A stretch of DNA of 64,000 nucleotides from Pelobates cultripes (Eukaryota > Chordata > Amphibia > Anura > Pelobatidae): the NCBI GenBank assembly GCA_933207985.1, contig OW240912.1, positions 252,033,445 through 252,097,444 of the forward strand, in the 5' to 3' direction. The notes under the pieces were generated by a model, which was given only the letters and a program-made list of their open reading frames with translations, made no database searches and had not been told where the DNA came from. The translations under genes were made by a program, and so were the position numbers. This document shows, in pieces, positions 44,795 through 57,734 of this stretch; the first letter of the stretch is position 1; every line of letters begins with the position of its first letter.

Positions 44795-45115
44795 TGTAGC
44801 GGAACCTAGGTAACCCGACTGGTTACCTCCGCTAATTTCTCCTCTCAGCCAGGCTGGAACACTCAAGCATCCATCCCCCTAGTAACTAGACGAGACATAG
44901 TTCTGGGAGTCAACTGATTTTAGTCTGGCCACCCACTGCTTTTATGCACTCACCCCTAACATGGGGTCTCTAACATAAAATTACAGGGTTTTTTGTTTCC
45001 CAGGGTCGTCTGTGCCTGAGAGATAATTGTGTGAGAAAACTATAACTCCATTATCTCTCAGGTACAGGAAAACATACACAAAATATTCAATACCCCAAAA
45101 GTACCCCCATTATAA
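44795..45115 (+). mobile_element. LTR fragment, TGTAGCGG type
   Basis: Starts TGTAGCGGAACCTAGGTAAC. Its 5' end can fold: TAGCGGA with TCCGCTA, and GGTAACC with GGTTACC. The left edge against CR1 is sharp; the right part is lost. A related start lies at 58530. Confidence 0.55.
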
Positions 45116-45144
45116 CCAGGAACCCCGCAAAAATTACATCCCCA

Positions 45145-46612
45145 GATTGCTCATTTTTCATGAGATGAACTCAAAGATCCAAGACTTTTTCTATGTACAC
45201 AAAAGGCCTATTTTCTCAAATATTGTATACAAAGCTGTCTAACATTGTGTTAGTGAGCACTTCTCCTTTGCAGAGGTAATTCATCCACCTCACAGGTGTG
45301 GCATATCACGATGCTGATTAGACAGCATGATTATTGCACAAGTGTGCCTTAGGCTGGCAACAATAAAAGGCCACTCTAAAAATGTGCAGTTTTACTGTAT
45401 TGAGGGGGTCTGAGCGGTCAGAAAACCAGTCAATATCTGGTGTGATCACCATTTGTCTCACGCAGTGAAACACATCTCCTTCGCATAAAGTTGATCAGGT
45501 TGGTGATTGTGGCCTGTGGAATGTTGGTCCACTCCTCTTCAATGGCTGTGCAAAGTTGCTGGATATTGTCAGGACCTGGAACACGCTGTCATATATGCCG
45601 ATCCAGAGCATCCTAAACATGCTCAATGGGTGACATGTCCGGTGAGTATGCCAGCCAGGAATTGTGAACAGATACGTGCAACATGGGATTCAGGATCTCA
45701 TCACAGTATCTCTCTGCATTCAAAATGCTATCAATAAAATCCACCTGTGCTCGTTGTCCATAACATACGCCTGCCCATACCATAACCCCACCGCCACCAT
45801 GGGCCACTTAATCAACAATGTTGACATCAGAAAACCCCTCACCCACATAACACTATACACACTGTCTGCCATCTGCCCTGTACAGTGAAAACCGGGACTC
45901 ATCTGTGAAGAGTACACCACTCCAAAGTGCCAGACACCATCAAATGTGAGCATTTGTCCACTCAAGTCGATTATGACGATGAACTGCAGTCAAGTCGAGA
46001 CCGCAGTGAGGACGACAAGCATGCAGATGAGCTTCCCTGACAAGGTTTCTGACAGTTTGTGCAGAAATTATTTCGTTATGCAAACCAATTGTTGTAGCAG
46101 CTATCCGGATTGCTGGTCTTAGACGATCTTTGAGGTGAAGATGCTGGATGTGGAGGTCCTGGGCTGGTGTGGTTACACTTTGTCTGCGGTTGTGAGGCCA
46201 GTTGGATGTACTGGCAAATTCCCTGAAACGCCTTTGGAGACTGCTTATGGTAGAGAAATGAACATTCAATTCACGGGCAACAGCTCTGGGGACATGCCAA
46301 TTGCACGCTCCCTCAAAACTTGCGACATCTTTGGCATTGTGCTGTGTAATAAATCTGCACATTTTAGAGTGGCCTTTTTTTGTGGCCAGCCTAACGTACA
46401 CCTTTGCAATAATCATGTTGTCTAATCAGCATCTTGATATGCCTAATAGATGATTATCTCGGCAAAGGAGAAGTGCTCACTAACACAGATTTAGACAGAT
46501 TTGTGAACAATATTTGAGAGAAATAGGCCTTATGTGTACATACTTAGATCTTTGAGTTGAGTTCATGAAAAATGGGGGCAAAAACAAAAATGTTGCATTT
46601 ATAATTTTGTTC
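45145..46612 (-). mobile_element. Tc1/mariner element, third type, decayed
   Basis: Long inverted repeats of about 240-260 bp: CAAATATTGTATACAAAGCT and TTAGTGAGCACTTCTCCTTTG on the left match the complement of CAAAGGAGAAGTGCTCACTAA and CAAATATTG on the right. The outermost bases have diverged, so the ends are approximate. Confidence 0.8.
45430..46362 (-). pseudogene. Tc1 transposase, broken
   Basis: Starts MCRFITQHNAKDV (46362). The two DNA-binding units (ELNVHFSTISSLQRRF; RIAATTIGLHNEIISAQTVR) are intact. After a frameshift near 45940 come VLFTDESRFSLYRADG (first Asp), GGGGVMVWAGV, SPDMSPIEHV (Glu) and a C-terminus ending at 45430. The segment with the second Asp (QDN) is deleted. Several stops. 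Confidence 0.85.
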
Positions 46613-47224
46613 GGTGTACATAGAGCCAGGGGTGGACTCTATAGTCTGTAATTTACTTGCACACTTAATTGCAGCTGTTGTCTACCCACTGTATTTAATG
46701 TGTGCAAATATATTTATAAATTACATTTTTGTATTTTTATTTTTTTTTTACTTTTTTGAATGAAAGCTTGTATTTTTTTTTATAACTCCTAATCTAGGCA
46801 AAAATAATGAGGGCTTGGTTACAGTTTATGATCATACATTGTATTCCATTTTTGGCAGGTTGTTAGAGTAGGACATGATCATAACCAACATTATTTTAAA
46901 GTACTGTACACTTGGCTTGGCCTGTGTGGAGCCCAGAAAGGGTTTAAAACAATTTAAGTAGTGATGGACAGTGAAATAAGACAGATTATTAACAGGCAGT
47001 ACAATAAATGCTAACCACAGGTATAGGCCCAATTATGAGCCTGACATAAATTTAGACTGTCAGTTGCAACAACTAGCCATATAATTACTAAACAATGAAG
47101 GCCCAATGAGTGCCTAAATACATTGATGGCAAGCATACTTTATACATAAAGGTACTGAGGCTGGAAGAGGCCTGGAGCAAATGCAGACAAGTATTTAATG
47201 TATATCATACATTAAAATGTAGGG
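46613..47224. other. No gene seen
   Basis: AT-rich sequence with a T run (46740). No motif recognised; some of it may belong to the L1 that follows. Confidence 0.4.
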
Positions 47225-48168
47225 TGACTAATGTCTGATAATAGTAATGGCTGGCTTTTAGATGCAATAATGGCATTGTACAAAAACCCCTCAACTAGAA
47301 CGGTCAGGCCAAATATTTGCTCAGACTGGTTTGACATAAATAATAGTGTTAGACAGGGTTTTCCCTTATCGCCTATGTTATACATACTATCAATTGAACC
47401 ACTGGATTTGAAAATCAGAAATAAAGATCAGAAATAATCAGAAAATCAGAAATAAAGATAAAATAAGTGGTTTGAAAACCAAAGATAGTGAATTCATGTT
47501 ATGTAGGTATGCTACTTAGAATAAACAACCTAAGAATTCATTAAACTTTCTCATGGAAGAATTAATTGAATATAGTTTGGTGTCCAATTACAACCTGAAT
47601 AACGATAAGACCACTGTAATGGGCTCTGGGCTAGATGAGATCAGTAGGAAATATGGTTTTACATGGGCCAGAAAAAAAACTTTAATTGTTTGGGAATTTG
47701 GATCACGAAATCTTAGACTTATGGAGACCAACTTTATAAATCTTTTGAAGCAAACAAACCAATTAATAAAAGATTGGATACATTTTGAAACATCTTGGTG
47801 GGGCAGAATCCACGTAGTGAACTCTTATATTATACCAAAGTGGAATTACTTTATCCAAATGATACTCTGAAAGCCCCAGATAATTGGCTAACTCTCCTAC
47901 AAAATATCAAAGCTTTTATCTGCAGAGGTAAAAAAACTTAGGATAAATAGAAAAAAAAAACCTCTCTCTTACACCTACAGAGGGAGGTCTAAATTTTTCA
48001 AACATAAAATGTTATTATTTGGCCAATACGTTAGCACATGTGCATAGAGCCCAGCTTCATTCAGCCTCTAAAGTAGGGATGATTTAAAATTTAAACAGAT
48101 GCGTTGGGCGTTAAAGATGTCATTGGTATTATTTGGAACACAAAAAGCCTTAAAGCAATGGAGGTCCC
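47225..48168 (+). pseudogene. L1-type LINE ORF2 reverse transcriptase fragment
   Basis: IMALYKNPSTRTVRPN, VRQGFPLSPMLYILSIEPLD (about 47347-47405, the L1 RQGCPLSP block) and later SLVSNYNLNNDKTTVMGSG, then ETSWWGRIHVVNSYIIPKWN, follow the L1 order. The YADD block is lost in a damaged stretch at 47440-47550. It is truncated at both ends; its right end meets an LTR-like fragment. Confidence 0.8.
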
Positions 48169-48287
48169 TGTAGCAGGACTGCCACTAAACTGCTAATTTC
48201 CCTGGTTTCCCTGTTGTGTGTGTACTGTCTTGGGACAGGGGTTCTCCCTTTCTTTCGTGTATTTTCCCTATCATGCCCTAGTTACAT
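48169..48287. mobile_element. LTR-like fragment (TGTAGCAGGACTGCC)
   Basis: A short TGTAGC-start piece between L1 and CR1. Too short to classify. Confidence 0.3.
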
Positions 48288-50390
48288 ATAGTTACATAGT
48301 TACATAGCTGAAAAGAGACTTGCGTCCATCAAGTTCAGCCTTCCTCACATTTGTTTTTTGCTGTCGATCCAAAAGAAGGCAAAAAACCCAGTTTGAAGCA
48401 CAATTTTGCAACATGCTAGGAAAAAAAAATCCTTCTTGACCCCAGAATGGCAGTCAGATTTATCCTTGGATCAAGCAGTTATTAACCTGCATTGAAAGAT
48501 TGTATCCTTGAATATTCTGCTTTTGCAAGTATGCATCTAGTAGCTGTTTGAACATTTGTATGGACTCTGATAAAACCACTTCTTCCGGCAGAGAATTCCA
48601 CATCCTTATTGTTCTTACAGTAAAAAAAACCTTTCCTTTGCCTTAGATGAAATCTTCTTTCTTCCAGTCTAAACGCATGACCTTGTGTCCTATGTAAAGT
48701 CCGGTTTGTGAATAGATTTCCACACAATGGTTTGTACTGGCCCCGAATATATTTGTAAAATGTTATCATATCCCCTCTCAGGCGACGTTTTTCTAAACTA
48801 AATAGGTTTAAATTTGTTAACCTTTCTTCATAGCTGATATGTTCCATTCCATTTATTAATTTTGTAGCCCGCCTCTGCACTTTTTCTAGTGCCATAATAT
48901 CCTTCTTTAGAAGAGGTGCCCAAAATTGCACAGCATATTCAATATGTGGTCTTACCAGTGATTTATAAAGAGCAAAATTATATTCTCGTCCCGAGAATGA
49001 ATGCCCTTTTTCATGCATGACAATATCTTACTGGCCTTGGCCACTGCTGATTGACATTGCATATTGTTGCATAGTTTGGTGTCTATAACAATTTCCAAGT
49101 CCTTTTCGTGTGTTGTTATCCCTAATTCGCTTCTATTAAGGGTATACGTTGCTTGTGTAGTCTTTATGACGAAGTGCATAACTTTGCATTTTTCAACATT
49201 AAATTTCATCTGCCATTTGAGTGCCCAGTCCCCCAGTCTATCTAAATCCCTCTGCAGCAAAGTAATATCTTGCTCACATTGTATTATTTTACAAAGTTTT
49301 GTGTCATCTGCAAACACTGAAACATGACTTTCAATGCAGTCTTCAAGATCATTTATAAACATGTTAAATAGAAGGGGTCCCAGAACAGACCCCTGAGGGA
49401 CACCACTTGCCACCTCTGTCTAGCTTGAAAATTTACCATTAATGACAACTCTTTGTACTCTGTTTTTAAGCCAATGTTCTACCCAAGAACAAGCATTTTC
49501 ATCTAGACCGATTTCCTTGAGTTTGAACACTAATCTGTTGTGTGGAACTGTATCAAATGCCTTGGCAAAATCCAAATAGATCACATCCACTGCAACACCC
49601 TGACCTATACTTCTACTTACTTCTTCGTAGAACGCAATCAAGTTAGTTTGACATGACCTGTGCTTCATAAAACCGTGCTGATTTTTGCTGATAACCATGT
49701 TCTTCTCAAGGAATTCTTGAATATTATTCCTTAATAACCTTTCAAATATTGTCCCAGCCACAGAAGTTAAGCTCACAGGTCTACAATTTCCAGGCAACGA
49801 TTTTGAACCCTTTTTGAATATAGGAACCACATCTGCCTTCCTCCAACCCTCCGGAACACTTCCTGAAAGAAAAGACTCTTGAAAGATTAAAAACAGAGGT
49901 TCACTTATTTCTACACTTAGTTCCTTAAGTACTCATGGATGGATACCGTCAGGCCCTGGAGCTTTGTTTATATTAACTTTCTTTAGTTGCTGCATCACCT
50001 TGTCTTGAGTTAACCAGTTACAATTATTCTGCAAGTTTTTAGTAGCAATAATTTGCACATCTATTGCCATGGGTTCTTCCTTAATATATACGGAGGAGAA
50101 ATAGTTATTTAAAATTTCTGCCTTTTCCTGGTCTTCATTAACTAACACACATTAACACACCCGTTTCAGTTTTTAGTGTACCTATACTTTAATTTTTTTT
50201 TTTTTTTGAATTTATGTACTTAAAAAATGCTTTGGGGTTGGTTTTGCTCTCTTTAGCTATCATTTTTTCATTTTGAAGTTTAGCAAATCTAATTGCCTTT
50301 TTGCATGCATTATTTGCTTCCTTATATCTTTTATAAGATGCATCTGATTTGTTCGATTTAAATGCTTTAAATGCCCTTAAATGCCCATAG
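48288..50390 (-). pseudogene. CR1 LINE, third copy: ORF2 part and 3' end
   Basis: The 3' end lies at 48288 (TTACATAGTTACATAGCTGAAA, the complement of the CR1 tail). Reading leftwards from 50390: AFKAFKSNKSDASYKRYKEA, SKTNPKAFFKYINSKK, NINKAPGPDGIHP, VPIFKKGSKSLPGNCRPVSL, VIYLDFAKAFDTVPHNRL, GVPQGSVLGPLLFNMFINDL, VFADDTKLCK, YAVQFWAPLLKKDIMALEKV. Less damaged than the copy at 43242 but with several frameshifts. The endonuclease and ORF1 are missing (5' truncation near 50390). Confidence 0.9.
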
Positions 50391-50776
50391 TTTACTCTGT
50401 GTGTTCGTCTAAACTGCCTGCTCCCCATTCGGGAGGGCCGACATGAAGGGAATTCATTCCCCTCCCAAACGGGGACCACCTTGAAACCTCATTTAGAATG
50501 TTGTAATGTTCGCACTTTGTAACGAGGTGTCAAAACAGCAAACTGCAAGAGAAGCCTTGATGCGTGGCCCTCTGGGTGGCAGCCCATTCGTTAGATGAAC
50601 GCCATCCAGGGGGAGCATTTGTGGATTGATTCCCACCTCGTTCGGTTCTCGAATGAGGACATCCCCAGTGGCCCTTGGAACTTTCGCAACAATCAATTAG
50701 AACTGCAAGGGAAGTAATTAATGAGTGCTTCCCTGTGTGGCCGCTGTTTGTACAGATGAACACTGGCCATGGGGTG
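50391..50776. other. Unclassified, possibly retroelement-derived
   Basis: Non-AT-rich sequence with GGGAGGGCCGACATGAAGGG and paired AACTGCAAGAGAAG / AACTGCAAGGGAAG blocks. No frame with a known motif. Confidence 0.3.
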
Positions 50777-51877
50777 TGTGATGAAGTGCCCTTCGCCACT
50801 TGGTCCTGGAGAGGCCTGCTTGCCAGCCTCTTGCCCTGTGATCATGGCCCTGGGAAGTATTTCCATTTAAAAACACTATTTGGACTTATTGATGTTCAAA
50901 AGACTGTTCTGGCCCTTTAAATGAAACTGGCTGCTTTGTCCCTCCTCAACCTCTCATCAAGGTTGGCGATGTTATTCTGTTCGTGGGATCTGAGTGCTGT
51001 TCGGATATATTGAGCGCTCAGATACAAGCTATTTGGGTATAGGTTGAATGTGGGGGTTCTGTTCAGTATAACAGGAATTATGTATTTTTATGTATTTTTA
51101 CTGTTGTAAATAGAGATATTTTATGTACCTGGAGATAATTGGCTTACCACGCCCAGTTAAGCCAATTGTCTCCAGGATAGAGGGGAAGATAGACCGGCTG
51201 CACAGCCTAACTCTGTGGAACTGGTTTGGGGCAGGAAAGCCATGTTTGCAGTCTGTCAAAAAGGACTTCCATCTAACTTTTAAACCACTGGACCAATTTG
51301 TATGATTTTGACATATGTTTGTATACTATGTATGCTGGTTCAGAATATGTAAGTTGTATGTGAATGTGGTGTATACTTTTAAAGTTATGAATATTGTGTA
51401 AAACTGTATTTTCCTGCCTGTGATAATTACATTAACCCATTGTGTACAGTAATTATATCACAAGCAGAGGGGAGGATTTTTGTGGGAATGAATGGGAGTG
51501 TTTAACTGTATTATACGTGTTTGATTGGCTGTTCTACAAAACCATGTGGGTGGTAACATTGTGTAAAAATTTGTATATAAGAAACAAATAAAAACCACTG
51601 CTCTGTCTGTTCCTGTTTTGACCCTCAACAGAGAGTCTCGTCTCATGATTGGGTGATACAGCTGCATCTACACTGGGGGGGTTGCTATACTCTACATACT
51701 CCCCTAGCTGTAATCACTAAGCTCTGTTAAGAGCTTGTTCCAGCTTCGCTCTCTGCAGGAAGAGAGGTTCGGTCTGCAGTGCTTATGGTGTCTGGAGAAG
51801 TGCTTGGAGCCCTCGGGTAGCACTAGGAGCATCCATCAACGTTGGTACTCGGTTGGAGTACTAGGAGCTCCGTTACA
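50777..51877 (+). mobile_element. LTR, Gypsy-like, about 1.1 kb
   Basis: Starts TGTGATGAAGTGCCCTTCGC, shares GCCTGCTTGCCAGCC with the other LTRs, and ends GGAGCTCCGTTACA. AACAAATAAAAACCACTG (51585) is a polyadenylation-type signal followed by CTGTTCCTGTTTTGACCCTC, as in 52764 and 61725. Matching target duplications are not evident. Confidence 0.75.
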
Positions 51878-52278
51878 TTTGTATCCCGAATAGAGATGAT
51901 TCTCTTGCCTGGTTTCACCCAGGGACCTTGCGAGTGGAGGCTGTTTATGGCAGTTACCGTCCTGGGGGTTCCTGAGATTGGTGGGCACACTCTTTGGGGA
52001 CAATGGCAGTTTGGTGGGCTTTCTGATGCTGGGAGCCAGAGTGGCAGGATGCTTTCCCGCACTGGGGCTTCCAGGTACAAAGGCTAATGGGATGAGGAAG
52101 ATCCCTTGTCACCGAAGGTGGGAACCCCTGAGAATGGGTGGCGGGAACAGGGGACAAAGGGACTGGAGTTCCGTTTCCATCAGGAGACCCCTGGGAGGTG
52201 GAGGACCCTGGGAGGGGACATTGTCTTTATGTGTGATCCACCCATTGCATGGGGAAAAAGTATAAAGCCGTGTGTGAC
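51878..52278 (+). other. LTR-element internal fragment, unrecognised
   Basis: Follows the LTR end directly and has an open frame across most of its length (VSRIEMILLPGFTQGP, then FRFHQETPGRWRTL) with one stop near 52087. I do not recognise the protein. Confidence 0.35.
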
Positions 52279-53091
52279 TGTGACAAAAGCAACTTCGCCA
52301 CTGGTTTTTGGAGGGGCCTGTTTGCCAGCCTCCTACTCTATGACTATGGCCCCTGTGATAAACCTGGGTAAAATACTTTAAACAGGCTCTGTTCATGTGA
52401 GTTATGTACTTTTGTACTCCAGACAGAGAGACCGACCATTAGCCCTGATTCTATGGAACTGTTTTGGGAATGTGGCCATGCTTGCGGTCGGTCACCTGAA
52501 CACCTTTATGGGGATATGTGGTGTATTGGGGTGTTTTCCAGACTTTGTAAAAATGTATGGTTTTTCTGCTTAGAGTTAATTGAGTTAGTCCATTATCTTC
52601 GTTAATTGTATCACATACAGAGGAGAGGGATTGTGTACACTGTATGGGAGTGACTGAATGTAAAATACTGTTTTGATTGGCTTCTTGTTCCTGTGTCCCT
52701 GTGCCCCACAAGGTCCACCTGGGTGTTAACCTTGTGGAGAAAACTGTATAAAAGGCAGTGTGCCCCAATAAACCTTTTGTTCCTGATTTACCCTCAATCT
52801 AGAGGCTTGTCTCTTATTGGGGGAAACTGCTACATACTCTTCATACTCCCTTGAATAATCACTAGCTCTTGTAAGAGCTGTTCCTGCTTCGATTTCTGGA
52901 GGAAGAGAGGCTTACCCACTGGAATCTGGAGCCTTGTCGTAGGTCCAGGGTGGGTAGGAGACGGCGAGACCCCAACTAAGCTGTGGCGGTTCATGGGGTC
53001 TGCAGTACTTATGGTGTCTGGAGCCCTCAGTAAGCACTATGAGCATCCGTCAGCAGAGGTACCCAACCGGGGTACAGGAAACTCTGTTACA
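52279..53091 (+). mobile_element. LTR, Gypsy-like, 0.8 kb
   Basis: Starts TGTGACAAAAGCAACTTCGC and ends AACTCTGTTACA. Contains CCCAATAAACCTTTTGTTCC (polyadenylation signal, 52764). Flanks GTGAC and GTGGC could be a 5-bp target duplication with one change. Confidence 0.75.
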
Positions 53092-53929
53092 GTGGCCAAT
53101 AAAGTTGTTGTTGTACCCCTGGACGACTATGTCGTCCGATTACAGGAAAATAAATTGGTCTCTTTTTTCATTAATAATGGAGATAACTAGCCGGGTTACC
53201 CATGGTCCACTACAACTGGTGGCAAGTGGCAGGATCCTACGTCCCTGCCACAGACCCATGGACTATAATTCCTTAAAAAGACTTGCTGGAAGCAAGGTGA
53301 AATTGGCCAGGAACCGTGTGTTCTCCAGTTTGTTCCTGGCTCCTGACCATGGCTTTTCTCATCGTTTTCTCTGACCTCTAGCTCCCCCTGACTTTGGCTT
53401 TCCATAACTACTTTTCGGCTTGTCCTTGCCTGTAATAAAACTTGCACAGCCCCCCTGCACAGACTCACAGGCCAGATGGAGTCTTGCCTGGTCACCTTGG
53501 TCTTTGTTTATTTGCAAGGTTGAGCGTATAACTCTGCATACCGGACTCCACATCAGGTAAGACCCTGACAGCCCCACAAGGGGTCTTCGACAAAGAAATA
53601 AGACGGTGCTTGGCCCTATTCAAAGAGACTCCCTCAGTGGAACTCCTGGCCAAGCTCATCTCTGAGACCCAAGCCTTTCATCCTGGCTCAGAAGCAGTTG
53701 GCACCCCCCGACAACCAGAGAAACAAAGGACAAGAGAGGAGCCAGCCCCCCCTGCCCAGAAACCAAAAGTTGCCCCATAATGCATTCAAGGAGTTCAGGA
53801 GAGCAGAAGAAGGAATTGAAGACTTCCTGCAGGACTACTGCTAGAAGTCAGTCCCACAGATCGGGTCACTATCCTGGCCAGTAAGCTGACCGGGAGGGCA
53901 GCAAGGAAAACCGAGCAGTATCTAGGGAC
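53092..53929 (+). pseudogene. Gag-like fragment of an LTR element
   Basis: From about 53580 the plus strand reads FDKEIRRCLALFKETPSVEL, LLAKLISETQAFHPGSEAV and, after a break, VSPTDRVTILASKLTGRAAR, the last resembling capsid-region sequence of Gypsy-type gag. Stops are present. The hAT end at 53930 cuts it. 53092-53580 has no clear protein. Confidence 0.4.
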
Positions 53930-54604
53930 TAGTGATGCACCGAAGAGTTCCTGGCGAACATAGCGTGTTCGCGTCCGAGGATGGCGAACGCATGCGCGGT
54001 TCGATCCGCCCCCTATTCGTCATCATTGAGTAAACTTTGACCCTGTACCTCACAGTCAGCAGACACATTCCAGCCAATTAGCAGCACACCCTCCCTAGCA
54101 GACCCTCCCACCTACTGGAAGGCATCCATTTTACATTCATTCTCAAGCTGCATGCTTAGTGAGAGGAGGAAAAGTGTAGCTGCTGTTGATTAGATAGGGA
54201 AGGGTTAGGGTATGCTTTTTTTTTTTTGTGTGTAATGTAATTGCAGTTAGTTGTCTGCCACTGCTGCCAGCTTCTGTGTCAGGCTCACAGTGGATACTGT
54301 GCCCATTTGCCCAGTCAGTGCCACCACTCATATCTGGTGTCACAATAACTTGCATTTAAAAACAAAAAACTTTTTTCACTGTTATAGATTGAATAGCAGT
54401 CAGTGTCCTTAAAGCGGGTGTGTTAACGCTAACAGTGGATACGGTGCCCAGTGCCACCACTCACTGGTGTCACAATAGCTTGCATTTAAAAACAAAAAAC
54501 TTTTTTCACTGTTATAGATTGAATAGCAGTTAGTTGTCTGCCAGCAGGTGTGTCAGGCTCACAGTGGATACTGTGCCCAGTGCCACCACTCACTCACTGG
54601 TACC

Positions 54605-54974
54605 CGGACGAAATTTATTTTCACAAAAGGCAATCCCCAACCTGTACTCGATTGTGCAAAAGGAAATAATGGCATGTCTGGCACACAGTGTTGGGGCAAG
54701 GGTCCATCTGACCACTGATACCTGGTCTGTAAAGCATGGTCAGGGCAGGTATATCACCTACACTGAGCATTGGGCAAACCTGCTGACGGCTGCCAAGCAT
54801 GGAATGCGTGGCTCTGCAGAGGAGTTGGTGACACCGCCACGACTTGCAGGCAGGCCTGCTGCCACCTCCTCTACTCCTCCTACTCCATCCTCTTCCATAA
54901 CCTCCTCGGCTGAGTCCTCTTCTGCTGCTGCGTCTTGCTCCACATCAACGGATAGGGGACGTAACAGGGATTAA
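54605..54974 (+). pseudogene. hAT transposase fragment
   Basis: KAIPNLYSIVQKEIMACLAH and HLTTDTWSVKHGQGRYITYT correspond to the hAT block with the first catalytic Asp (TTDTW). It runs into a Ser/Thr/Pro tail and stops. The DNA-binding BED finger, insertion domain and C-terminal dimerisation region are missing. Confidence 0.75.
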
Positions 54975-55016
54975 ACTGATAAAAAAATAGTACTAAACAC
55001 ACCACTCCTATCTGTT

Positions 55017-55925
55017 GGCACATTAGATTGCACGCGCAGTGCCCCAAATTTGTTGTGATCTGTGAGTAAGGTAAACGGTTGTCCATACAAGTTAGGTTGC
55101 AGCTTTTTGAGGGCCCACACCACCGCCAGGCACTCCTTTTCAATGGCAGTGTATCTACTTCCCTGGGCAAAAGTTTCCGGCTTAGATAAGCCCGGGTTGC
55201 TCGCCGCCATCTGCTCCGACTTGGCTCAGTACTGCTCCCAATCCAAACATAGAAGCGTCTGTATGGACGAGAAAGCGTTTAGTTGGATCAGGAGCAGAAA
55301 GTACAGGTGATTTAATGAGCACCGTCTTGAGCTGTTGGAAGGCCTGTTCACACTCTGGGGCCCATACTACTATCTTGGGGAGGTTTTTACGCGTTCCTAT
55401 ATGGCACTTACTGGGCTTTAGGGTCAGTCCGGACTCCCTAATCCGGTCTAGTACGGCTCCTATGTGGGTCAGGTGTTAGGGCCAGGAGCAGCTAAAAATG
55501 GCTATATAATCCAAGTAGGCGCAGGCATACTCCTGAAACCCATCCAGTAGCCGATCTACCATCCTCTGAAAGTTAGCCGGGGCATTCTTCATCCCGAATG
55601 GCATGACCTTAAACTGATTAAGGCCAAACAAGGTGACAAATGTCGACTTGTGGATGGCGTCCTCGGCTAATGGAATTTGCCAGTACCCCTTGCACAGAAC
55701 TATTGTGGTGAGGTACTGGCCTCTGGCCATTTTGTCTAGGAGCTCGTCTATCCGGGGCATAGGATAGGCATCTGAGGTTGTTCACATGGAGCATGCTCTT
55801 GCCTCCCGTGCCTGTGACTGCACCGATCACAAAGGTGGTATCACAAACCTGCTCTACCACCTTGTATGGGCCCTGCCAGGAAGTCTGCAGCTTGGTGGAC
55901 AGTGTCAATCCATATCTGCCAAGTG
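55017..55925 (-). pseudogene. Ty3/Gypsy pol fragment (integrase end, reverse transcriptase, RNase H)
   Basis: Read on the minus strand: SWQGPYKVVEQVCDTTFVIG and LHVNNLRC (integrase C-terminal GPY domain), then MPRIDELLDKMARGQYLTTI, GYWQIPLAEDA, FKVMPFGMKNAPANFQRMVD and AYLDYIAIFS (reverse transcriptase), FLVHTDASMFGLGAVLSQ and YTAIEKECLAVVWALKKLQP with LLTDHN (RNase H). The catalytic YLDD reads YLDY. The integrase end precedes the polymerase, not its normal place, so two pieces or copies have been joined. Stops and shifts follow the RNase H start. Confidence 0.9.
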
Positions 55926-56208
55926 ACCCGATGTATGAGGAACAGTCCCTATTCTGCTCTGTGTCAGTGTGTATCAGGGATCCCTAGGACAGGTGTCAAT
56001 CCATATCTGCCAAGTGACCCTATGTAGGAGGAACAGTCCCTATTCTGCTCTGTGTCAGTGTGTATCAGGGATCCTTAGGACAGGTGTCAATCCATATCTG
56101 CTAAGTGACCCGATGTAGGAGGAACAGTCCCTATTCTGCTCTGTGTCAGTGTATATCAGGGATCCATAGGACAGGTGTCAATCCATATCTGCCAAGTGAC
56201 CCTATGTA
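55903..56208. repeat. 91-bp tandem repeat, 3.4 copies
   Basis: Units start TGTCAATCCATATCTGCCAA at 55903, 55994, 56085 and 56176, exactly 91 bp apart, with two or three differences each. Confidence 0.95.
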
Positions 56209-56559
56209 AAAAAGGCCTGATGAGATGAGCTGCCTTGGGCTAAAAATGGTCCACACACTGCTGTATTTTAGCTCTGAATGCCGGTTGACTTGCGTGACTT
56301 ATCCGCCACCAACTAGGGTTCAAGCCGCCATGTTTTAGGGCACTTTCTGCCTGTGAAACAAACATCAATTTTTCTGGCCGCTGCCACAGCAGCGGCTGCA
56401 ACAATACCGAATTTTTCAGGCATGTATACATGCCTAATTTTTAGGCCCTCTGGTGCTGCACTGTGGCTTCAAAACTTTTTTCACTGTTATAAATTGAATA
56501 GCAGTTAGTTGTCTGCAAGCGTCAGAAAGTCACCCCCTTGCCCGGCGTCTGACACCTGG

Positions 56560-56940
56560 CTTGTCTTAACTATTAGCCCGCCAGCTTTTACCATACAATC
56601 TGGTGGAGTCTGAGGCGTTCAAAAAATTTGTAGCTATTGGGACACCGCAGTGGAAGGTACCCGGACAAAATTTCTTTGCGCAAAAGGCAATCCCCAACCT
56701 GTACTCGACTGTGCAAAAGGAAGCAATGGCATGTCTGGCACACAGTGTTGGGGCAAGGGTCCATCTGACCACTGATACCTGGTCTACAAAGCAGTGGGTA
56801 CTTTATAAATGGCTCCACCTGCCACCCGTACAGCAACACAGTCTCCAGTTAGGAGGACCGACCAAGCATCTTCTTCCACCTGTTACAGAAATCACTGCCA
56901 TGTACACGTCCACTGATAGGAGACGCGGAAGGTATTAAAC
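56560..56940 (+). pseudogene. hAT transposase fragment, second copy
   Basis: VESEAFKKFVAIGTPQWKVP, KAIPNLYSTVQKEAMACLAH and GARVHLTTDTWSTKQW: same block as at 54605 but extending further upstream. It has no ATG start and diverges after the TTDTW motif. Confidence 0.75.
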
Positions 56941-57584
56941 TGATCAGAACAGTAATTAACACACCACTCCTATCTGGTGGAGGAAATGTTACCGAATTAC
57001 AACAAGTATGAAAGGATACAGCATTTGCAAAATAAATTAAAAAGTATGCTTTACACAGCGTATAAGGGTGATGTCACAGCACAATGGGAATCTAACAGGG
57101 GGAGAGGTGGAGGTCATCCTCCTCCTCCCACGACCACGCCGGCAAGGACAGGATGCTTTAAAGATGCTTTTAAATTTGAAGTAAGAGGACCGACCAAGCA
57201 TCTTCTTCCATCTCCCTGTTACAGAAATCACTGCCATGTACACGTCCACTGATAGGAGATGCGGAAGGTATTAAACTGATAAAAATAGTACTAAACACAC
57301 CACTCCTTTTTTTGGTGAGGCTTTACAGGACAGAGTGCTTCTCCACGGGACATGTTAACTCACGGGCAGCTGGCTCATCAAGGAACCAGAGCAGCTTTCC
57401 ATGTACAGGTAAGACACGTGCAGCCGGTAAGGGTTCAGGCTCTTCTTCCTGGAGGATACGCTGCAAGCCTGTTGAACGAGGTGACCTTGCTCGGGTCCCA
57501 GGTGTACGGTTCCTAAAATGGCTGCCATATACACGTCCACTGATAGGAGACGCGGAAGGTATTAAACTGATCAGAACAATACTA

Positions 57585-57734
<150 letters not shown>

